DNA from: Treponema sp.
GTDB lineage: Bacteria > Spirochaetota > Spirochaetia > Treponematales > Treponemataceae
DNA length: 64,000 bases
Assembly: GCA_022510905.1 (NCBI GenBank)
Contig: JAFLSN010000006.1
Location: 1-64,000 of the forward strand
Direction: 5' to 3'
Part shown: positions 40,704-50,615 of the stretch, piece by piece
Layout: each line of letters begins with the position of its first letter
Numbering within the stretch: position 1 is the first letter of the stretch
Position numbers and translations under genes: made by a program
The notes under the pieces: model-generated
The model's input: the letters and a program-made list of their open reading frames with translations, nothing else
The model's database searches: none
What the model was told of the DNA's origin: nothing

Positions 40704-40732
40704 AGTATAGCTAATCGCCCCGCCTTCGGCAA
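40704..40732 (-). promoter_or_regulatory. Promoter of the uracil-DNA glycosylase-priA operon
   Basis: TTGCCG (40727-40732, minus strand) and TATACT (40704-40709) are spaced by 17 nt. The -10 box ends 11 nt before the ATG. Confidence 0.65.
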
Positions 40733-40825
40733 GGCCCGTTCTTTGCAAGTCCATCAACACTGCGCCGCCTGGATTGAAAACAAGGGCGTTGCGGCCCTTC
40801 AGACTGTTCTTTGCTGGTCTGGGGC

Positions 40826-40854
40826 TTGACAAATTCGGCGACAGTGCATAGGCT
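40826..40854 (+). promoter_or_regulatory. Promoter of the leuC-type gene
   Basis: A perfect TTGACA (40826-40831) is 17 nt from TAGGCT (40849-40854), a weaker -10. The ribosome-binding site AGAGGT and ATG 40885 follow. Confidence 0.6.
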
Positions 40855-40884
40855 TTGTTGACGCTAAAAAAGAGAGGTATATTT

Positions 40885-42171
40885 ATGGGAAAGACAATTG
40901 CACAGAAGATTTTTGACGCGCACCTGGTGGAAAAACCGTTCGCTGGAACAAACATTTTGAGGCTGGATCGCGTGTTCTGCCACGAAATCACCACGCCGAT
41001 TGCAATAAACGACCTTGTTGAACGGGGCATGGACCGCGTGTTTGACCCTGGAAAAATCAAGGCCGTGATTGATCACGTTACGCCGGCAAAAGACTCAAAG
41101 TGCGCCATGCAGGAGAAAATCCTGCGCGACTGGGCGGCGCGCAACGGCATAAAGGACTTTTTTGACATTGGCGCAAACGGCGTATGCCATGCCATATTCC
41201 CTGAAAAAGGCTTTGTGCGGCCTGGCTTCACCGTGATAATGGGCGACAGCCACACGTGCACCCACGGCGCATTCGGGGCGTTTGCGGCGGGTGTGGGCAC
41301 CACTGATCTTGAGGTTGGCATACTGAAAGGCGTGTGCTCTTTCCGCGAGCCTAAAACAATAAAATTCATCCTGAAAGGCGAGCTCAAGCCTGGTGTGTAC
41401 GCAAAGGATGTGATTCTGTTCCTGATAGCCCACATCGGTGTGAACGGCGCCACAAACTGCGTGGTGGAGTTCACGGGGCCTGTTGTTGACAGGTTCGGCA
41501 TGGAGGAGCGCATGACGCTCTGCAACATGGCGGTCGAGGCCGGTGCCACAAGCGGCATATGCTTTCCCGACATGGCGACGGTGGACTACCTTTGGCCTTT
41601 CATAAAGGACGATTTTGCATCGAAGGAGGAGGCCCTTGCAGAATACTCAAAGTGGACTGACGACATCGACGCGGAGTACGAGAAAGTGCATGAACTTGAC
41701 CTTTCCGCGCTGGAGCCTGTCTGCACCGTAGGCTACAAGCCAGACCAGATCAAGAAAGTCTCCGAGATGGCCGGAACAAAGGTTGACCAGGTGTACATCG
41801 GAAGCTGCACCAACGGCCGCATCTCCGACCTGCGCGTTGCGGCGGAAATCCTCAGGGGAAAGCATGTGGCCCCTGGTGTGCGCGGCATCGTAAGCCCCGC
41901 TACCCCCAAAGTCTACAAGGACGCGCTTGACGAAGGACTCATCGGTGTCTTCATGGACGCGGGCTTCTGCGTTACCAATTCGACATGCGGGGCGTGCCTC
42001 GGCATGAGCAACGGAGTTCTTGCGGAAGGAGAGGTGTGCGCCTCAACGACAAACCGCAACTTCAATGGGCGCATGGGAAAGGGCGGCATGGTGCACCTGA
42101 TGAGCCCCGCCACAGCCGCTGCCACCGCGGTAGCTGGCACCATCGTGAACCCGCCCGTGTTCCGGGGGTAG
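40885..42171 (+). CDS. leuC: 3-isopropylmalate dehydratase-type large subunit
   Basis: This 428-residue aconitase-superfamily protein isomerises a 2- or 3-substituted malate through a [4Fe-4S] cluster. Cluster cysteines are in IGSCTNGRI and in NSTCGACLGM (two). The MGDSHTCTHGAFGAFA segment is typical. Its length matches the short (HacA/archaeal-like) LeuC group, which includes homoaconitase and dimethylmalate dehydratase. The small subunit follows 182 nt downstream, but no leuA or leuB is in the window, so the substrate is uncertain. Confidence 0.88.
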   Translation: MGKTIAQKIFDAHLVEKPFAGTNILRLDRVFCHEITTPIAINDLVERGMDRVFDPGKIKAVIDHVTPAKDSKCAMQEKILRDWAARNGIKDFFDIGANGVCHAIFPEKGFVRPGFTVIMGDSHTCTHGAFGAFAAGVGTTDLEVGILKGVCSFREPKTIKFILKGELKPGVYAKDVILFLIAHIGVNGATNCVVEFTGPVVDRFGMEERMTLCNMAVEAGATSGICFPDMATVDYLWPFIKDDFASKEEALAEYSKWTDDIDAEYEKVHELDLSALEPVCTVGYKPDQIKKVSEMAGTKVDQVYIGSCTNGRISDLRVAAEILRGKHVAPGVRGIVSPATPKVYKDALDEGLIGVFMDAGFCVTNSTCGACLGMSNGVLAEGEVCASTTNRNFNGRMGKGGMVHLMSPATAAATAVAGTIVNPPVFRG

Positions 42172-42353
42172 CCTGACGCTGATGCGCACGGGTTTTTCGG
42201 GGAATGGGGCGGTCGGACTGTTTAAAGCCCCGCGCTTCATTCCTTGCTGCATTTCAAGGAAACCCGATGCCTTTCCGTCAAAAAAATAGCTTTTCATTTT
42301 GCAAAAACCGTGCTACAGTATATGCAGCGAATATTACATTGTGGGAGATTGCC

Positions 42354-42887
42354 ATGAAACAGTTCGGCGGCGATGTGCTTTTTTTGGATCGCTCTGACAT
42401 CAACACGGATGAGATTATCCCTGCCAAGTACCTGACGGAAAATACCAAGCAGGCGCTGCAGCCTTACCTCCTTGAGGATTTGAAGCTCGACGGATTCAAC
42501 CCGAAGGTTGATGTGCCAGGCAAAAAGGTGATTATCACGCGCGAAAACTTCGGCTGCGGTTCCTCCCGCGAGCACGCTCCATGGGCGCTCGAAGTGAACG
42601 GGATCTACTGCGTTATTGCCGTGAACTTTGCGCGCATCTTCCGCCAGAACATGTACAACTGCGGCCTTTTGGCGCTCGACATGCCGAGAAAAGACATCGA
42701 TGATATGTTCCGCACTTTTGCCGACAAAGACACCCAGTGCAAGATCGGGCAAAAAGAGGACGGCACCTGGAAGGTTAAGCTCATAGCGGGCTCTCTTTCA
42801 AAGAGCTACCAGTTCAAGCTGGAAGGCTTTGAAAAGGCTCTGATTGAGAATGAGGGCTGGATCGGCTATGCGAACAACAGGTACTGA
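42354..42887 (+). CDS. leuD: 3-isopropylmalate dehydratase-type small subunit
   Basis: This 177-residue partner of the large subunit has the swivel-domain signature FLDRSDINTDEIIPAKYL and the substrate-specificity loop RENFGCGSSREHAPWALE. It continues with VNFARIFRQNMYNCGLL. Length matches the short LeuD group. The ATG has GGGAGA upstream. The 182-nt gap between subunits contains a TATAT-rich segment and may hold a second promoter. After the stop, AGATTCA/TGAATCT arms (42887-42921) and a T-run may act as a weak terminator. Confidence 0.88.
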   Translation: MKQFGGDVLFLDRSDINTDEIIPAKYLTENTKQALQPYLLEDLKLDGFNPKVDVPGKKVIITRENFGCGSSREHAPWALEVNGIYCVIAVNFARIFRQNMYNCGLLALDMPRKDIDDMFRTFADKDTQCKIGQKEDGTWKVKLIAGSLSKSYQFKLEGFEKALIENEGWIGYANNRY

Positions 42888-42995
42888 GATTCAGGCCCGA
42901 TTTTGATTTCTGTTTGAATCTTGCGATCCGTGTTTTTTTAGCCGCTCCAAAACGGGTTCCCGCCACGGGGACTTTTATAAGCGCTGTTTTTTTGC

Positions 42996-43001
42996 TATAC
43001 T
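42996..43001 (+). promoter_or_regulatory. -10 box of ruvA
   Basis: A perfect TATACT ends 6 nt before the ruvA ATG (43008), leaving no space for a ribosome-binding site. The -35 region (TTTTAT-like) is weak. Confidence 0.5.
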
Positions 43002-43007
43002 CTGCGC

Positions 43008-43622
43008 ATGTTTAACAGTCTCTCTGGCACCATAACTGGCACGTCTCCGCAGAAAGTGTTTCTGGCCACACACGGCATCGAATGGGACATCACCGTTCCT
43101 GGAAACTTGCTTTTGCAGCTTCCTGCTGTCGGGCAGGAGGCAAAACTGTACGTGTGGCTCCAGCATACCGATGCGCTCATGAACCTGTACGGATTTGCCA
43201 CGGAAACAGACCGGAACCTTTTTTTTGATTTGCTTAAGGTTGACGGCATAGGTCCGAAGGGCGCCATAAAAATACTTAGCAATGTGTCAACCCGTCAGCT
43301 TGCGGCCCTGCTTGAGTCGGGGGATCTGGGGGCGCTTGAAAAAGTGCCGGGGGTCGGAAAAAAAACGGCGCAGAAGATGCTTCTTCAGCTGAAAGGAAAA
43401 CTTTCTCTTTCTGGTGACGACCGCTCTGCCGCAGAAAAGACGGTGCCATACGGGGCTGTCGTGCAGGCCCTGGTTGACATGGGCTATGAGCGCCGCGCAG
43501 CTGAGCATGGGGTTTCGGTGGTTGTGGAGCGGCTTTCAGCGCAGGCTGGTTTTTCTGGCCAGCCCCAGGCCGCGCAGGAAGACAGCGTGTTTCGGCATGT
43601 GCTGGTGGAGCTTGCACAATGA
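43008..43622 (+). CDS. ruvA: Holliday junction complex subunit RuvA
   Basis: This 204-residue protein binds four-way DNA junctions and loads RuvB. The N-terminal OB fold ([20 protein letters not shown]) is followed by two helix-hairpin-helix motifs ([16 protein letters not shown] and [16 protein letters not shown]). The C-terminal domain III has [13 protein letters not shown]. The stop overlaps the ruvB start by 4 nt, and ruvA heads the ruvA-ruvB-queA run. Confidence 0.95.
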   Translation: MFNSLSGTITGTSPQKVFLATHGIEWDITVPGNLLLQLPAVGQEAKLYVWLQHTDALMNLYGFATETDRNLFFDLLKVDGIGPKGAIKILSNVSTRQLAALLESGDLGALEKVPGVGKKTAQKMLLQLKGKLSLSGDDRSAAEKTVPYGAVVQALVDMGYERRAAEHGVSVVVERLSAQAGFSGQPQAAQEDSVFRHVLVELAQ

Positions 43623-44815
43623 ACAAAAGTGTCGTTTCAAAAAGCCAGTACCGCAGGAGCAAAAAAAGCGATCCTGCCGATGACATGAACATGGTGGCAC
43701 AGCTTGCCTCCCAGATTGCAGGAGGTGCGGAACACGGCGGCCGGGAGGGTTCGGAGCTTGGCTCCATCCGCATGGTACGGGGCGGGGCTGAATCGAGCAT
43801 TGTCCGGGCAGACGTAGCCGCCGTAGATGACAGCCAGGAAGGGAGCCTCCGTCCGCAGTCGCTTTCGGAGTTTTTGGGACAGAGCGACATCAAACAGAAT
43901 CTCTCCGTGTTTATAAACGCCGCGCGTAGCCGCGATGAAGCTCTTGATCACCTGTTTTTGATAGGGCCGCCGGGTCTTGGAAAAACCACGCTGGCCCAGA
44001 TAACCGCCATGGAACTGGGCGCGGATTTTAAGGTTACCAGTGCGCCCGCCCTGGAAAAGCCAAAGGATCTTGCTGGAATCCTTTCTACCATAACGCCCCG
44101 CACCGTGTTTTTTATCGATGAAATCCACCGCCTAAAACCCGCTATCGAGGAGATGCTGTACATCGCCATGGAAGACTTTGAGCTGGACTGGGTGATCGGG
44201 CAGGGGGCTGCCGCACGCACGGTACGCATTCCCATTCCGCATTTTACGCTTGTCGGGGCGACCACCAAGGCCGGCATGGTCAGCTCGCCGCTGATTTCTC
44301 GCTTTGGAATCATACAGCGCTTTGCCTACTACACGCGCGATGAACTTGCCGCGATCATACATCGTTCTGCGCGCATTCTGAAAGTCGCTGTGGAGAGCGA
44401 TGCCGCCCTGTGCATGGCCGACTGCTCGCGTGGAACTCCGCGTGTGGCAAACCGTGTGCTCAGGCGTATGCGGGATTTTGCCCAGATTGAAGGGTGCGGC
44501 ACCATCACTGTATCCATCGTGAAAAAAGGCCTTGAACGGCTCCAGATTGACGGACTCGGCCTTGAACGTTATGACCGGGAAATCCTCCATTCAATCATAA
44601 GCAATTTTGGGGGCGGTCCGGTTGGCGCGGAAACGCTCGCCATTTCAATCGGGGAATCCATGGACACGCTTGAAGACTACTATGAACCCTATCTTATCCA
44701 GTGCGGTCTGCTGCAGCGCACACCTCGCGGGCGGATGGTGACAGACAAGGCGTATGCCCACCTGGGGGCGCAAAAGAGGACACGTGGCGATGAAGACCAG
44801 CGACTTTTGTTTTGA
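43619..44815 (+). CDS. ruvB: Holliday junction branch-migration ATPase RuvB
   Basis: This AAA+ motor drives branch migration with RuvA. Walker [13 protein letters not shown], Walker [11 protein letters not shown], sensor 1 [10 protein letters not shown] and the Arg-finger region are visible, and the C-terminal winged helix has the usual [13 protein letters not shown]. The frame from ATG 43619 gives 398 residues, about 50 longer than usual. The extra N-terminus is basic then acidic and precedes the standard [11 protein letters not shown] opening. A shorter start is possible, but the 4-nt overlap with ruvA supports the long form. Confidence 0.94.
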   Translation: MNKSVVSKSQYRRSKKSDPADDMNMVAQLASQIAGGAEHGGREGSELGSIRMVRGGAESSIVRADVAAVDDSQEGSLRPQSLSEFLGQSDIKQNLSVFINAARSRDEALDHLFLIGPPGLGKTTLAQITAMELGADFKVTSAPALEKPKDLAGILSTITPRTVFFIDEIHRLKPAIEEMLYIAMEDFELDWVIGQGAAARTVRIPIPHFTLVGATTKAGMVSSPLISRFGIIQRFAYYTRDELAAIIHRSARILKVAVESDAALCMADCSRGTPRVANRVLRRMRDFAQIEGCGTITVSIVKKGLERLQIDGLGLERYDREILHSIISNFGGGPVGAETLAISIGESMDTLEDYYEPYLIQCGLLQRTPRGRMVTDKAYAHLGAQKRTRGDEDQRLLF

Positions 44816-45830
44816 TTTGCCGGAAGAGCTGATTGCGCAGAAGCCTTCCAAAGAACGCGGACATGACCGGCTTATGCGCCTTGACCGCACTACAGGGGCC
44901 GTGTCACACCATTCCATGAAAGAGCTTCTAAGCCTTGTGGCACCGGGAACGCTCATGGTGTTCAACAACAGCCGTGTCAGGCGGAGCCGCTGCTATGGCA
45001 TAAAAGATCCTGGCGGACACGAGCAGGAATTCCTTTTTCTGCATAAGCTCGATTCTGAAGGCCGTGTCTGGCAGGCGATGGTCAGAGGCGCAAAAAAAGT
45101 GAAACCCGGCTCTGTATACATGTTTGGCGACGGCACTCAGGGAACTGTCTTGTCTGCCCCGGAAAACAACGGCAGTGGATTCCGTGCGCTTTCGTTTGCC
45201 TCGCCGCTTACTGAGATGTGGTTTGAGCAAAACGGACATGTGCCGCTTCCGCCGTACATCCGCCGCAAGGATTCCGATTTTGACACCGAGCGCTACCAGA
45301 CCGTGTACGCAAAAGAAACGGGAAGCGCGGCCTGTCCAACCGCTGGGCTGCATTTTACCACCGACATGCTGCATGAGCTTGAGCAGAGCGGCGTGGAGCT
45401 CTGCTGGATTACACTGCATGTCGGGCTTGGCACGTTTCTTCCTGTTCGCTCGGAACAGATTGAAGACCACCGCATGCACGAAGAGTCATACACGGTTCCT
45501 TCCGATGTGGCAGTCCGCGTGAACGCCGCAAAGAAAGAAGGCCGCCCTGTGCTTGCCGTGGGAACAACATCCGTGCGGACCCTGGAAAGCGCCGCAGACC
45601 GTGACGGAACGGTGAAGGCCGGTCCTGGAAGCACCAGTATTTTTTTGTATCCTGGATACCGGTTTAAGATTGTGGACCAGATGTTTACAAACTTCCATAC
45701 GCCAGAATCGACGCTCGTAATGCTGGTGAGCGCGTTTGCAGGACGCGAGCACATACTGAATGCCTATGAGCAGGCTGTAAAGGAACGCTACCGTTTTTTT
45801 TCGTATGGCGATGCCATGCTCATACAGTAG
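44790..45830 (+). CDS. queA: S-adenosylmethionine:tRNA ribosyltransferase-isomerase
   Basis: This 346-residue enzyme transfers the ribosyl part of S-adenosylmethionine to preQ1 in tRNA, making epoxyqueuosine. It opens with [14 protein letters not shown] and continues with RDRTT-like and VFNNSRV segments. It has the conserved [20 protein letters not shown] and [18 protein letters not shown], then [16 protein letters not shown] 44790 lies inside the ruvB end (26-nt overlap). The ruvAB-queA order is common in bacteria. Confidence 0.94.
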   Translation: MKTSDFCFDLPEELIAQKPSKERGHDRLMRLDRTTGAVSHHSMKELLSLVAPGTLMVFNNSRVRRSRCYGIKDPGGHEQEFLFLHKLDSEGRVWQAMVRGAKKVKPGSVYMFGDGTQGTVLSAPENNGSGFRALSFASPLTEMWFEQNGHVPLPPYIRRKDSDFDTERYQTVYAKETGSAACPTAGLHFTTDMLHELEQSGVELCWITLHVGLGTFLPVRSEQIEDHRMHEESYTVPSDVAVRVNAAKKEGRPVLAVGTTSVRTLESAADRDGTVKAGPGSTSIFLYPGYRFKIVDQMFTNFHTPESTLVMLVSAFAGREHILNAYEQAVKERYRFFSYGDAMLIQ

Positions 45831-45838
45831 GATTCGTG

Positions 45839-46645
45839 CTACGAAAGCTGCTCCAGCGCATAGCGGAGCAGGTTCAAAAACTGGAACCTAAGAATCCTGT
45901 TTTCTGCGGTTGAGACAATGCCTGTGTCGTACAGCTTCTCGGCATCTTCCATCAATGTGTCAATCGTTTTTTCGGGAAGCGGCAGCCTGGCCCCGATGAG
46001 GCGGTTTTCCAGGTCACGGGAACGGAAAACGATGGCACCCGCATAGGCGATTCGCACGTTGGTGATTATGTTCTTTTCAGCGTCTGCAAGAAACACGAAA
46101 CCTGCGCTCTGGGGGGTCATCACGTGTTCAGGACCTACCCGTCTGAACAGTGCCATCTCCCATTCGATAAGCGGAATGCGGATTCTTGTAAGCGCGCAGC
46201 CTGCCGGAATTTCAGTGAATGTCCTGAATGGAACGGATTTGATTTCGTTTTGGCTGCGGAATTCAAGGCGGGCGTCAAGTGCAAGGAGCGGAGCCCAAAG
46301 CGTGTGCCTGTTGCCGGGCGCGCAGATGTTTCCCCCGATGGTGGCGATGTTGCGCACGGCCGGTGTCGCGACGGTGGAAATCGCATCGTAGAGCACCGTT
46401 GGAATGTTTGTGCGCCCCATGTCTAGCAGTGTGCTCAGCGTAACGGCAGGGCCTACGTCAAGCGAGCGTTCACGTTTTTCAAATGATTTCAGCTCTGGAA
46501 CGGAGCGGATTGTCACGGATTTTTCGCCTAGCGAACAGTGCTCCGTGCAGCCGCCCACGACATGCAGCCCGCTCACCGTCTTTATGTGGTAGAGAATATC
46601 CTGTAGGTTCTTTGCTAGAAGCACGGTCTGGCTATTTTTTGACAT
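45839..46645 (-). CDS. FAD-binding subunit of a xanthine-dehydrogenase-like complex
   Basis: This 268-residue protein matches the middle (FAD) subunit of molybdenum hydroxylases. NIATIGGNICAPGNRHTLWAP corresponds to the FAD diphosphate-binding GG-N-x-A/C motif, preceded by VTLSTLLD. A C-terminal CO-dehydrogenase-flavoprotein-like domain follows (VRIAYAGAIVFRSRDLEN). Length is normal for separate XdhB/CoxM subunits. ATG 46645 overlaps the upstream 2Fe-2S gene by 14 nt; a GTG at 46663 is less likely. It is the last gene of a run that starts with polysaccharide genes. Confidence 0.82.
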   Translation of the reverse strand: MSKNSQTVLLAKNLQDILYHIKTVSGLHVVGGCTEHCSLGEKSVTIRSVPELKSFEKRERSLDVGPAVTLSTLLDMGRTNIPTVLYDAISTVATPAVRNIATIGGNICAPGNRHTLWAPLLALDARLEFRSQNEIKSVPFRTFTEIPAGCALTRIRIPLIEWEMALFRRVGPEHVMTPQSAGFVFLADAEKNIITNVRIAYAGAIVFRSRDLENRLIGARLPLPEKTIDTLMEDAEKLYDTGIVSTAENRILRFQFLNLLRYALEQLS

Positions 46646-47123
46646 TGCCCTTTCTTCCTTCACGCGCCTGTTTCGCGGCCATGGCGTACAGTATGCCGTT
46701 CACGAGTGTGTCCCGGTCGGTGCAGCAGCAGCTTAACGGTTCAACCGCTTCCGACAGCCGCCTTACATCGGGCCTGTATGGAGATGAGAGCGCCCTGTAG
46801 GCGGTAAAAATTTTTCCTGCGTTGCAGTATCCGCACATCTGAATTCCTGCCTTTGAAAATCCGTTCATTATGTCTGTGTAGAGCGGGTCATTTTTGAAAT
46901 ATTCGAGCGTGGTGACTGTCGCTTCGCGCACCATGCCGGCCGGCAGTATGCAGCTTGAAACCGGCGCGCCGTCTAAAAGCACCATGCAGTTGCCGCAGAA
47001 CCCTTTGGTGCAGCCGCATTTTACGCTGAAAAGCGCCTCGTTACGCAGCACCGTGGAAAGCGGTTCCGAAGGGTCCGCGTCGAGCACCGTGCGTTTTCCG
47101 TTCAAGGTCAGCGGAATTTTCAT
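46632..47123 (-). CDS. 2Fe-2S subunit of a xanthine-dehydrogenase-like complex
   Basis: This 163-residue protein has the plant-type [2Fe-2S] domain with VKCGCTKGFCGNCMVLLDG, and the helical C-terminal [2Fe-2S] domain with MCGYCNAGKI and LSCCCTDRD. That is the standard layout of small subunits of molybdenum hydroxylases, which pass electrons from the molybdenum site to FAD. All eight expected cluster cysteines seem to be present. It overlaps both neighbours slightly. Confidence 0.88.
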   Translation of the reverse strand: MKIPLTLNGKRTVLDADPSEPLSTVLRNEALFSVKCGCTKGFCGNCMVLLDGAPVSSCILPAGMVREATVTTLEYFKNDPLYTDIMNGFSKAGIQMCGYCNAGKIFTAYRALSSPYRPDVRRLSEAVEPLSCCCTDRDTLVNGILYAMAAKQAREGRKGNVKK

Positions 47124-49447
47124 TGGTCAAGCACTCCTTGCGGTTCCTGTTTTTGCACCGCCTCTTTTGCGTTCGAATCTTCGCCCGCCGCTGCATCTTC
47201 GGCGACGTTTGCCCTGGCTTCTTCATGGATCCGTTTTTCTGAAAGCCTTTCGTACAGGCTGTCGGTGTGCAAGGGGAGCTCGTTTATCGTGCAGCCTAGC
47301 GCCTGGCTTACCGCTGCGGTGTATGCGGACGGCACCGCCTGGTAAACCAGCTCCCCCACCTGCATGGGGTTCTCCTCGGATTGTATGAACGAAATGTGGA
47401 CGGGCGGGCAGGAAAGGCTTCCGTCTGAAACCATGGAGTGCAGGAGTCTCTGCATATTCAGCTTTATCGAGGCTTCCGCCGCCTGCGCATTCAGGATTTT
47501 TCCTCCGTCAATCACGAGCGATATGTCTCTGATATGTTCCCGAAACGTGCATGGGTCAAGCTCCACTTCGACCGATGCCGCTATGAACGACGTATTGTGG
47601 AATGGCTGGCCTGAAAACGTCTCGCCGCTCCACACGTTCCGCTGTGTGCTTGAGATTGTTTTTTTGACCGTGTACGGCGGCCTAGCTCTTCCAGCACGGC
47701 GTTTGATGGTGTCGCAGCATTTTTTTAGCAGCACGGTCATCACGCTTATGTTGTTGTACACGTTTTCAGGCAGCGGCGGCTCTCGCTGCGTCTCAAAAAG
47801 TGAATTGAAGTTGATCTGCGAGGGGGCGATGCCGATTGTATCCGATGCGATTTTTGTCCAGATGCTTTGGATGGCGCATGAGATGGGCGGGCTGTGGATT
47901 GTTATGGAGCCGTCTGTTTCCGCGGAGACTTCCAGGGCCTGCTTTGTGCCGAACACTTTCGAGCCAAAATAGCCTGAGCCTTCAAATCCGCAGGAAAATC
48001 CTATGCCACGTAGCGGGGCGAGGAACATGTGTCGGCTGGCGTCAAGCGGTGTGCTTGTCCGCAGGCTGGCCGCGAGCTTGTATGAGGCGTATTTTCTGGT
48101 GAAGTCGGTCTGGGCCATCAGAGCACGGATTGTTTCTGTTGGTTTTGAAATCTTGAAGGTGAACGGCGCCATTATTTTTTTTCCTGAGCAGGCGGCGATG
48201 TTCTTGAGGCGCAGTTCCAGCGGTGTGATTCCGCTTATGGCGCACAGCTCGTTCATCTGGTTTTCTACGGCAAAAAATGCTGCTGAATCGAGCTGGTGCA
48301 CATCCACGGAGGATGCTGGATTTTCAGAGCTGTGGGCTGTCGCGGTGATGGATACAGCGGGCGGGTTGTAGCAGCCGCAGGCGGCAATTACCAGCCTGTC
48401 AAGCAGCTCTGGGGCAAAGTAGTTTCCCGCTCCCGCGTCAACATCGATGTCTACCTGCATGGCGGTGATAAGCCCGTTCGCGTCTATGCCGGTCGTGTGG
48501 GTTACCGTTATTGGCCTCATTCCGTTCATGTACCGCTCCTGCTCTTCTCTCGAAAACACGAGCTTTACGGCCCGTTCCGTTTTGAGGCTCGCAAGCGCCA
48601 CCTGGCATGCGATGAGCGAATTGTACCACATGCTGTTTGTGCCTATGTTCATGGACTTCGTTTTTTTGACCATGATGTCGTCTCCGTCAATGCCGAGCGT
48701 GGCGGAAAGGCTTGCCCTTAGGTTCGAGAGCCACTGGGTGGGCGTGTACACCGTGAGCTGGCTGTCGCTGTATGAGCAGAGCGCTCCGTTCGGCTCTCCG
48801 CTGTCTGGGGAACGGAGGGAATAGATCCAGCAGCTTCGCAGCACGTGCGCCGATTGCCCGAACACTGTCTGTATGCCCGGCACCGTTCCGTCGGAGTCTG
48901 GAACAAAGCACGAGCCGCGCTGTATGCGGCGGGAAACGATCTCTTTTGCCGTTTTTTCCGGCTGCCACGGTTCGCCATGCGCCGCCTGTTCGTGCGAGTT
49001 GAAAAGTTCCATGGCGGAAAATGGGCACGCTTTAGGATCGTGCGGTTTTGCGAACGGAATTCTGAGATGCTCCATCTGCTTGCACAGCGCTTCAATTGTG
49101 CATGGATTGGTGATGAACGAAAAATCCTTGCACAGCTCGTGCAGGGTGTCTGTGTCAGGGCCCACAAGGATGCCAAGCGGCTCACCCCTGTACAAAACGG
49201 TCCCTTCGCTGAACAGCGGAATCGGCCCCACAGGGGTTTCAAGCATGTTCGTTCCTGGAACATCGTGCGCGGTAAAAAAGTGGTAGCCGTCAGGTAGGGC
49301 AGGTGGCTTGACCGACACGACCGTTCCTGTTTCAGCAGGGCTGCGCACAAGCACGGCAAAAAGCATTTCATCAAGGCCCAGATCAGAGTAGAACTCATTA
49401 TGAAACGAAAGTTTGGTGTGCGGATGCCGCTTTTTTCTAGCGTCCAT
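47120..49447 (-). CDS. Divergent molybdopterin-type large subunit of a xanthine-dehydrogenase-like complex
   Basis: This 775-residue protein has the order of a molybdenum hydroxylase large subunit: an N-terminal a/b-hammerhead (VPGTNMLETPVGPIPLFS, then YRGEPLGILVG), then the pterin-binding body (KLVFSREEQERYMNG; DIDVDAGAGNYFAPE). The end keeps VGEL and LGCTINELPL. Several hallmark residues are missing. The GGGFGGK pterin loop reads KSMNIGTNSMW, and the RGFG segment is replaced (DVHQLDSAAFF). The last 50 residues are acidic and disordered. It may be a non-canonical or inactive enzyme. No cofactor-synthesis gene is nearby. Confidence 0.75.
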   Translation of the reverse strand: MDARKKRHPHTKLSFHNEFYSDLGLDEMLFAVLVRSPAETGTVVSVKPPALPDGYHFFTAHDVPGTNMLETPVGPIPLFSEGTVLYRGEPLGILVGPDTDTLHELCKDFSFITNPCTIEALCKQMEHLRIPFAKPHDPKACPFSAMELFNSHEQAAHGEPWQPEKTAKEIVSRRIQRGSCFVPDSDGTVPGIQTVFGQSAHVLRSCWIYSLRSPDSGEPNGALCSYSDSQLTVYTPTQWLSNLRASLSATLGIDGDDIMVKKTKSMNIGTNSMWYNSLIACQVALASLKTERAVKLVFSREEQERYMNGMRPITVTHTTGIDANGLITAMQVDIDVDAGAGNYFAPELLDRLVIAACGCYNPPAVSITATAHSSENPASSVDVHQLDSAAFFAVENQMNELCAISGITPLELRLKNIAACSGKKIMAPFTFKISKPTETIRALMAQTDFTRKYASYKLAASLRTSTPLDASRHMFLAPLRGIGFSCGFEGSGYFGSKVFGTKQALEVSAETDGSITIHSPPISCAIQSIWTKIASDTIGIAPSQINFNSLFETQREPPLPENVYNNISVMTVLLKKCCDTIKRRAGRARPPYTVKKTISSTQRNVWSGETFSGQPFHNTSFIAASVEVELDPCTFREHIRDISLVIDGGKILNAQAAEASIKLNMQRLLHSMVSDGSLSCPPVHISFIQSEENPMQVGELVYQAVPSAYTAAVSQALGCTINELPLHTDSLYERLSEKRIHEEARANVAEDAAAGEDSNAKEAVQKQEPQGVLDQ

Positions 49448-50615
49448 GGAATTCTTCTCCGAGCTCTTTTACACTGTCTATGACATGGTCCCGCATCTGC
49501 TCCGTCATGTCGGGCCAGAGCGGCAGGGAAATGGTCTCCTCGTACTGCGACTGGGCATGGGGAAAATTCTCCGCCCTGAATTCAGGATACAGCTGCTTCC
49601 AGTAGGTGAAGTGAAAGAGCGGAATGAAGTGCACGGAGATTCCGATGCCGCGTTCCTGAAGTTTCTGCGCAAAGGTGGTTCTGCTGCATGTCAGGCGGTC
49701 AAGGCGCAGCCTGAGGAGGTAGAGGTGCCAGGAGTTCCCTTCGCCGTCCGGGGGCAGGCGCACAAAGTCAAGCGACGAAAACGCCTGGTTGTACGCGGCC
49801 GCATGCTCTTTACGTTTCGCGTCAAATTCCTCCGCGCGGGAAAGCTGCACCCTTCCCAGCGCCGCGAGCAGATCCGGCATATTGCACTTGTAGCCTGGCG
49901 CCACGATGTCGTATTCCCAGCTTGCACGCGGACTTGTGTATCGATCCCATGCGGTGCGGTCCATGCCGTGCATGCGCATGGCCTCCATCCGTTTTGCAAG
50001 CGCGGGATCTTTCGTTGTGACCATTCCTCCTTCCCCCGTGGTTATCGTTTTTGTGACATAGAATGAAAACACGCCCGCGTCACCCAGTGCGCCCGCATAG
50101 CCTCTGCTTGTTTTGCTCGGAAACGAATGGGCGCAGTCCTCAATCACTTTGACACCGTAGGTTCTTGCAAGCGCACATATCGCGTCCATGTCGCAGACAT
50201 TCCCCGCGATGTGCACGGGAACGATTGCCGCCACATTCCTGCCCTCCGGGCTTCTGAGGATTTTTTCGACGGCGGCCGGAGCTATGCTGTACGTGCCGGC
50301 TTCGACATCCGCGAAATACACGTCTGCGCCAAGATGCCTCGCGCATGTTGCGGTTGAGACAAACGTGTACGGCGTGGTGATAACGGCTTTTCCCGCCGAG
50401 ACACCGGAGGCTTCCATCGCAAGCAGCATTCCGCTCGTGTTTGAATTGACGGAAAGCGCGTATGGCACTTGAATCTTCTGCGCGAATTCCGCTTCGAACG
50501 CCAGCGCCTCCTGCCCGGTGGTAAGCCAGCCGGAACGGAGCACACGGAGCACGGCCGCTTCTTCCTCAGGGCCGATTGAAGGTTTAAAAAATGGAACGTT
50601 TGCCGTCTGGTTCAT
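49437..50615 (-). CDS. DegT/DnrJ/EryC1-family sugar aminotransferase
   Basis: This 392-residue pyridoxal-phosphate enzyme transaminates keto-sugar nucleotides. Substrate and cofactor contacts include SNTSGMLLAMEASG, VIEDCAHSF with the ring-binding Asp, and FYVTKTITTGEGGM with the Schiff-base Lys189. It begins in the TGATG overlap with the upstream dehydratase gene. The pair would turn UDP-GlcNAc or a related sugar into an amino-deoxy sugar, as in UDP-bacillosamine or UDP-QuiNAc4N routes. It overlaps the molybdopterin-type gene by 11 nt, although the two systems have no obvious link. Confidence 0.9.
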   Translation of the reverse strand: MNQTANVPFFKPSIGPEEEAAVLRVLRSGWLTTGQEALAFEAEFAQKIQVPYALSVNSNTSGMLLAMEASGVSAGKAVITTPYTFVSTATCARHLGADVYFADVEAGTYSIAPAAVEKILRSPEGRNVAAIVPVHIAGNVCDMDAICALARTYGVKVIEDCAHSFPSKTSRGYAGALGDAGVFSFYVTKTITTGEGGMVTTKDPALAKRMEAMRMHGMDRTAWDRYTSPRASWEYDIVAPGYKCNMPDLLAALGRVQLSRAEEFDAKRKEHAAAYNQAFSSLDFVRLPPDGEGNSWHLYLLRLRLDRLTCSRTTFAQKLQERGIGISVHFIPLFHFTYWKQLYPEFRAENFPHAQSQYEETISLPLWPDMTEQMRDHVIDSVKELGEEFHGR

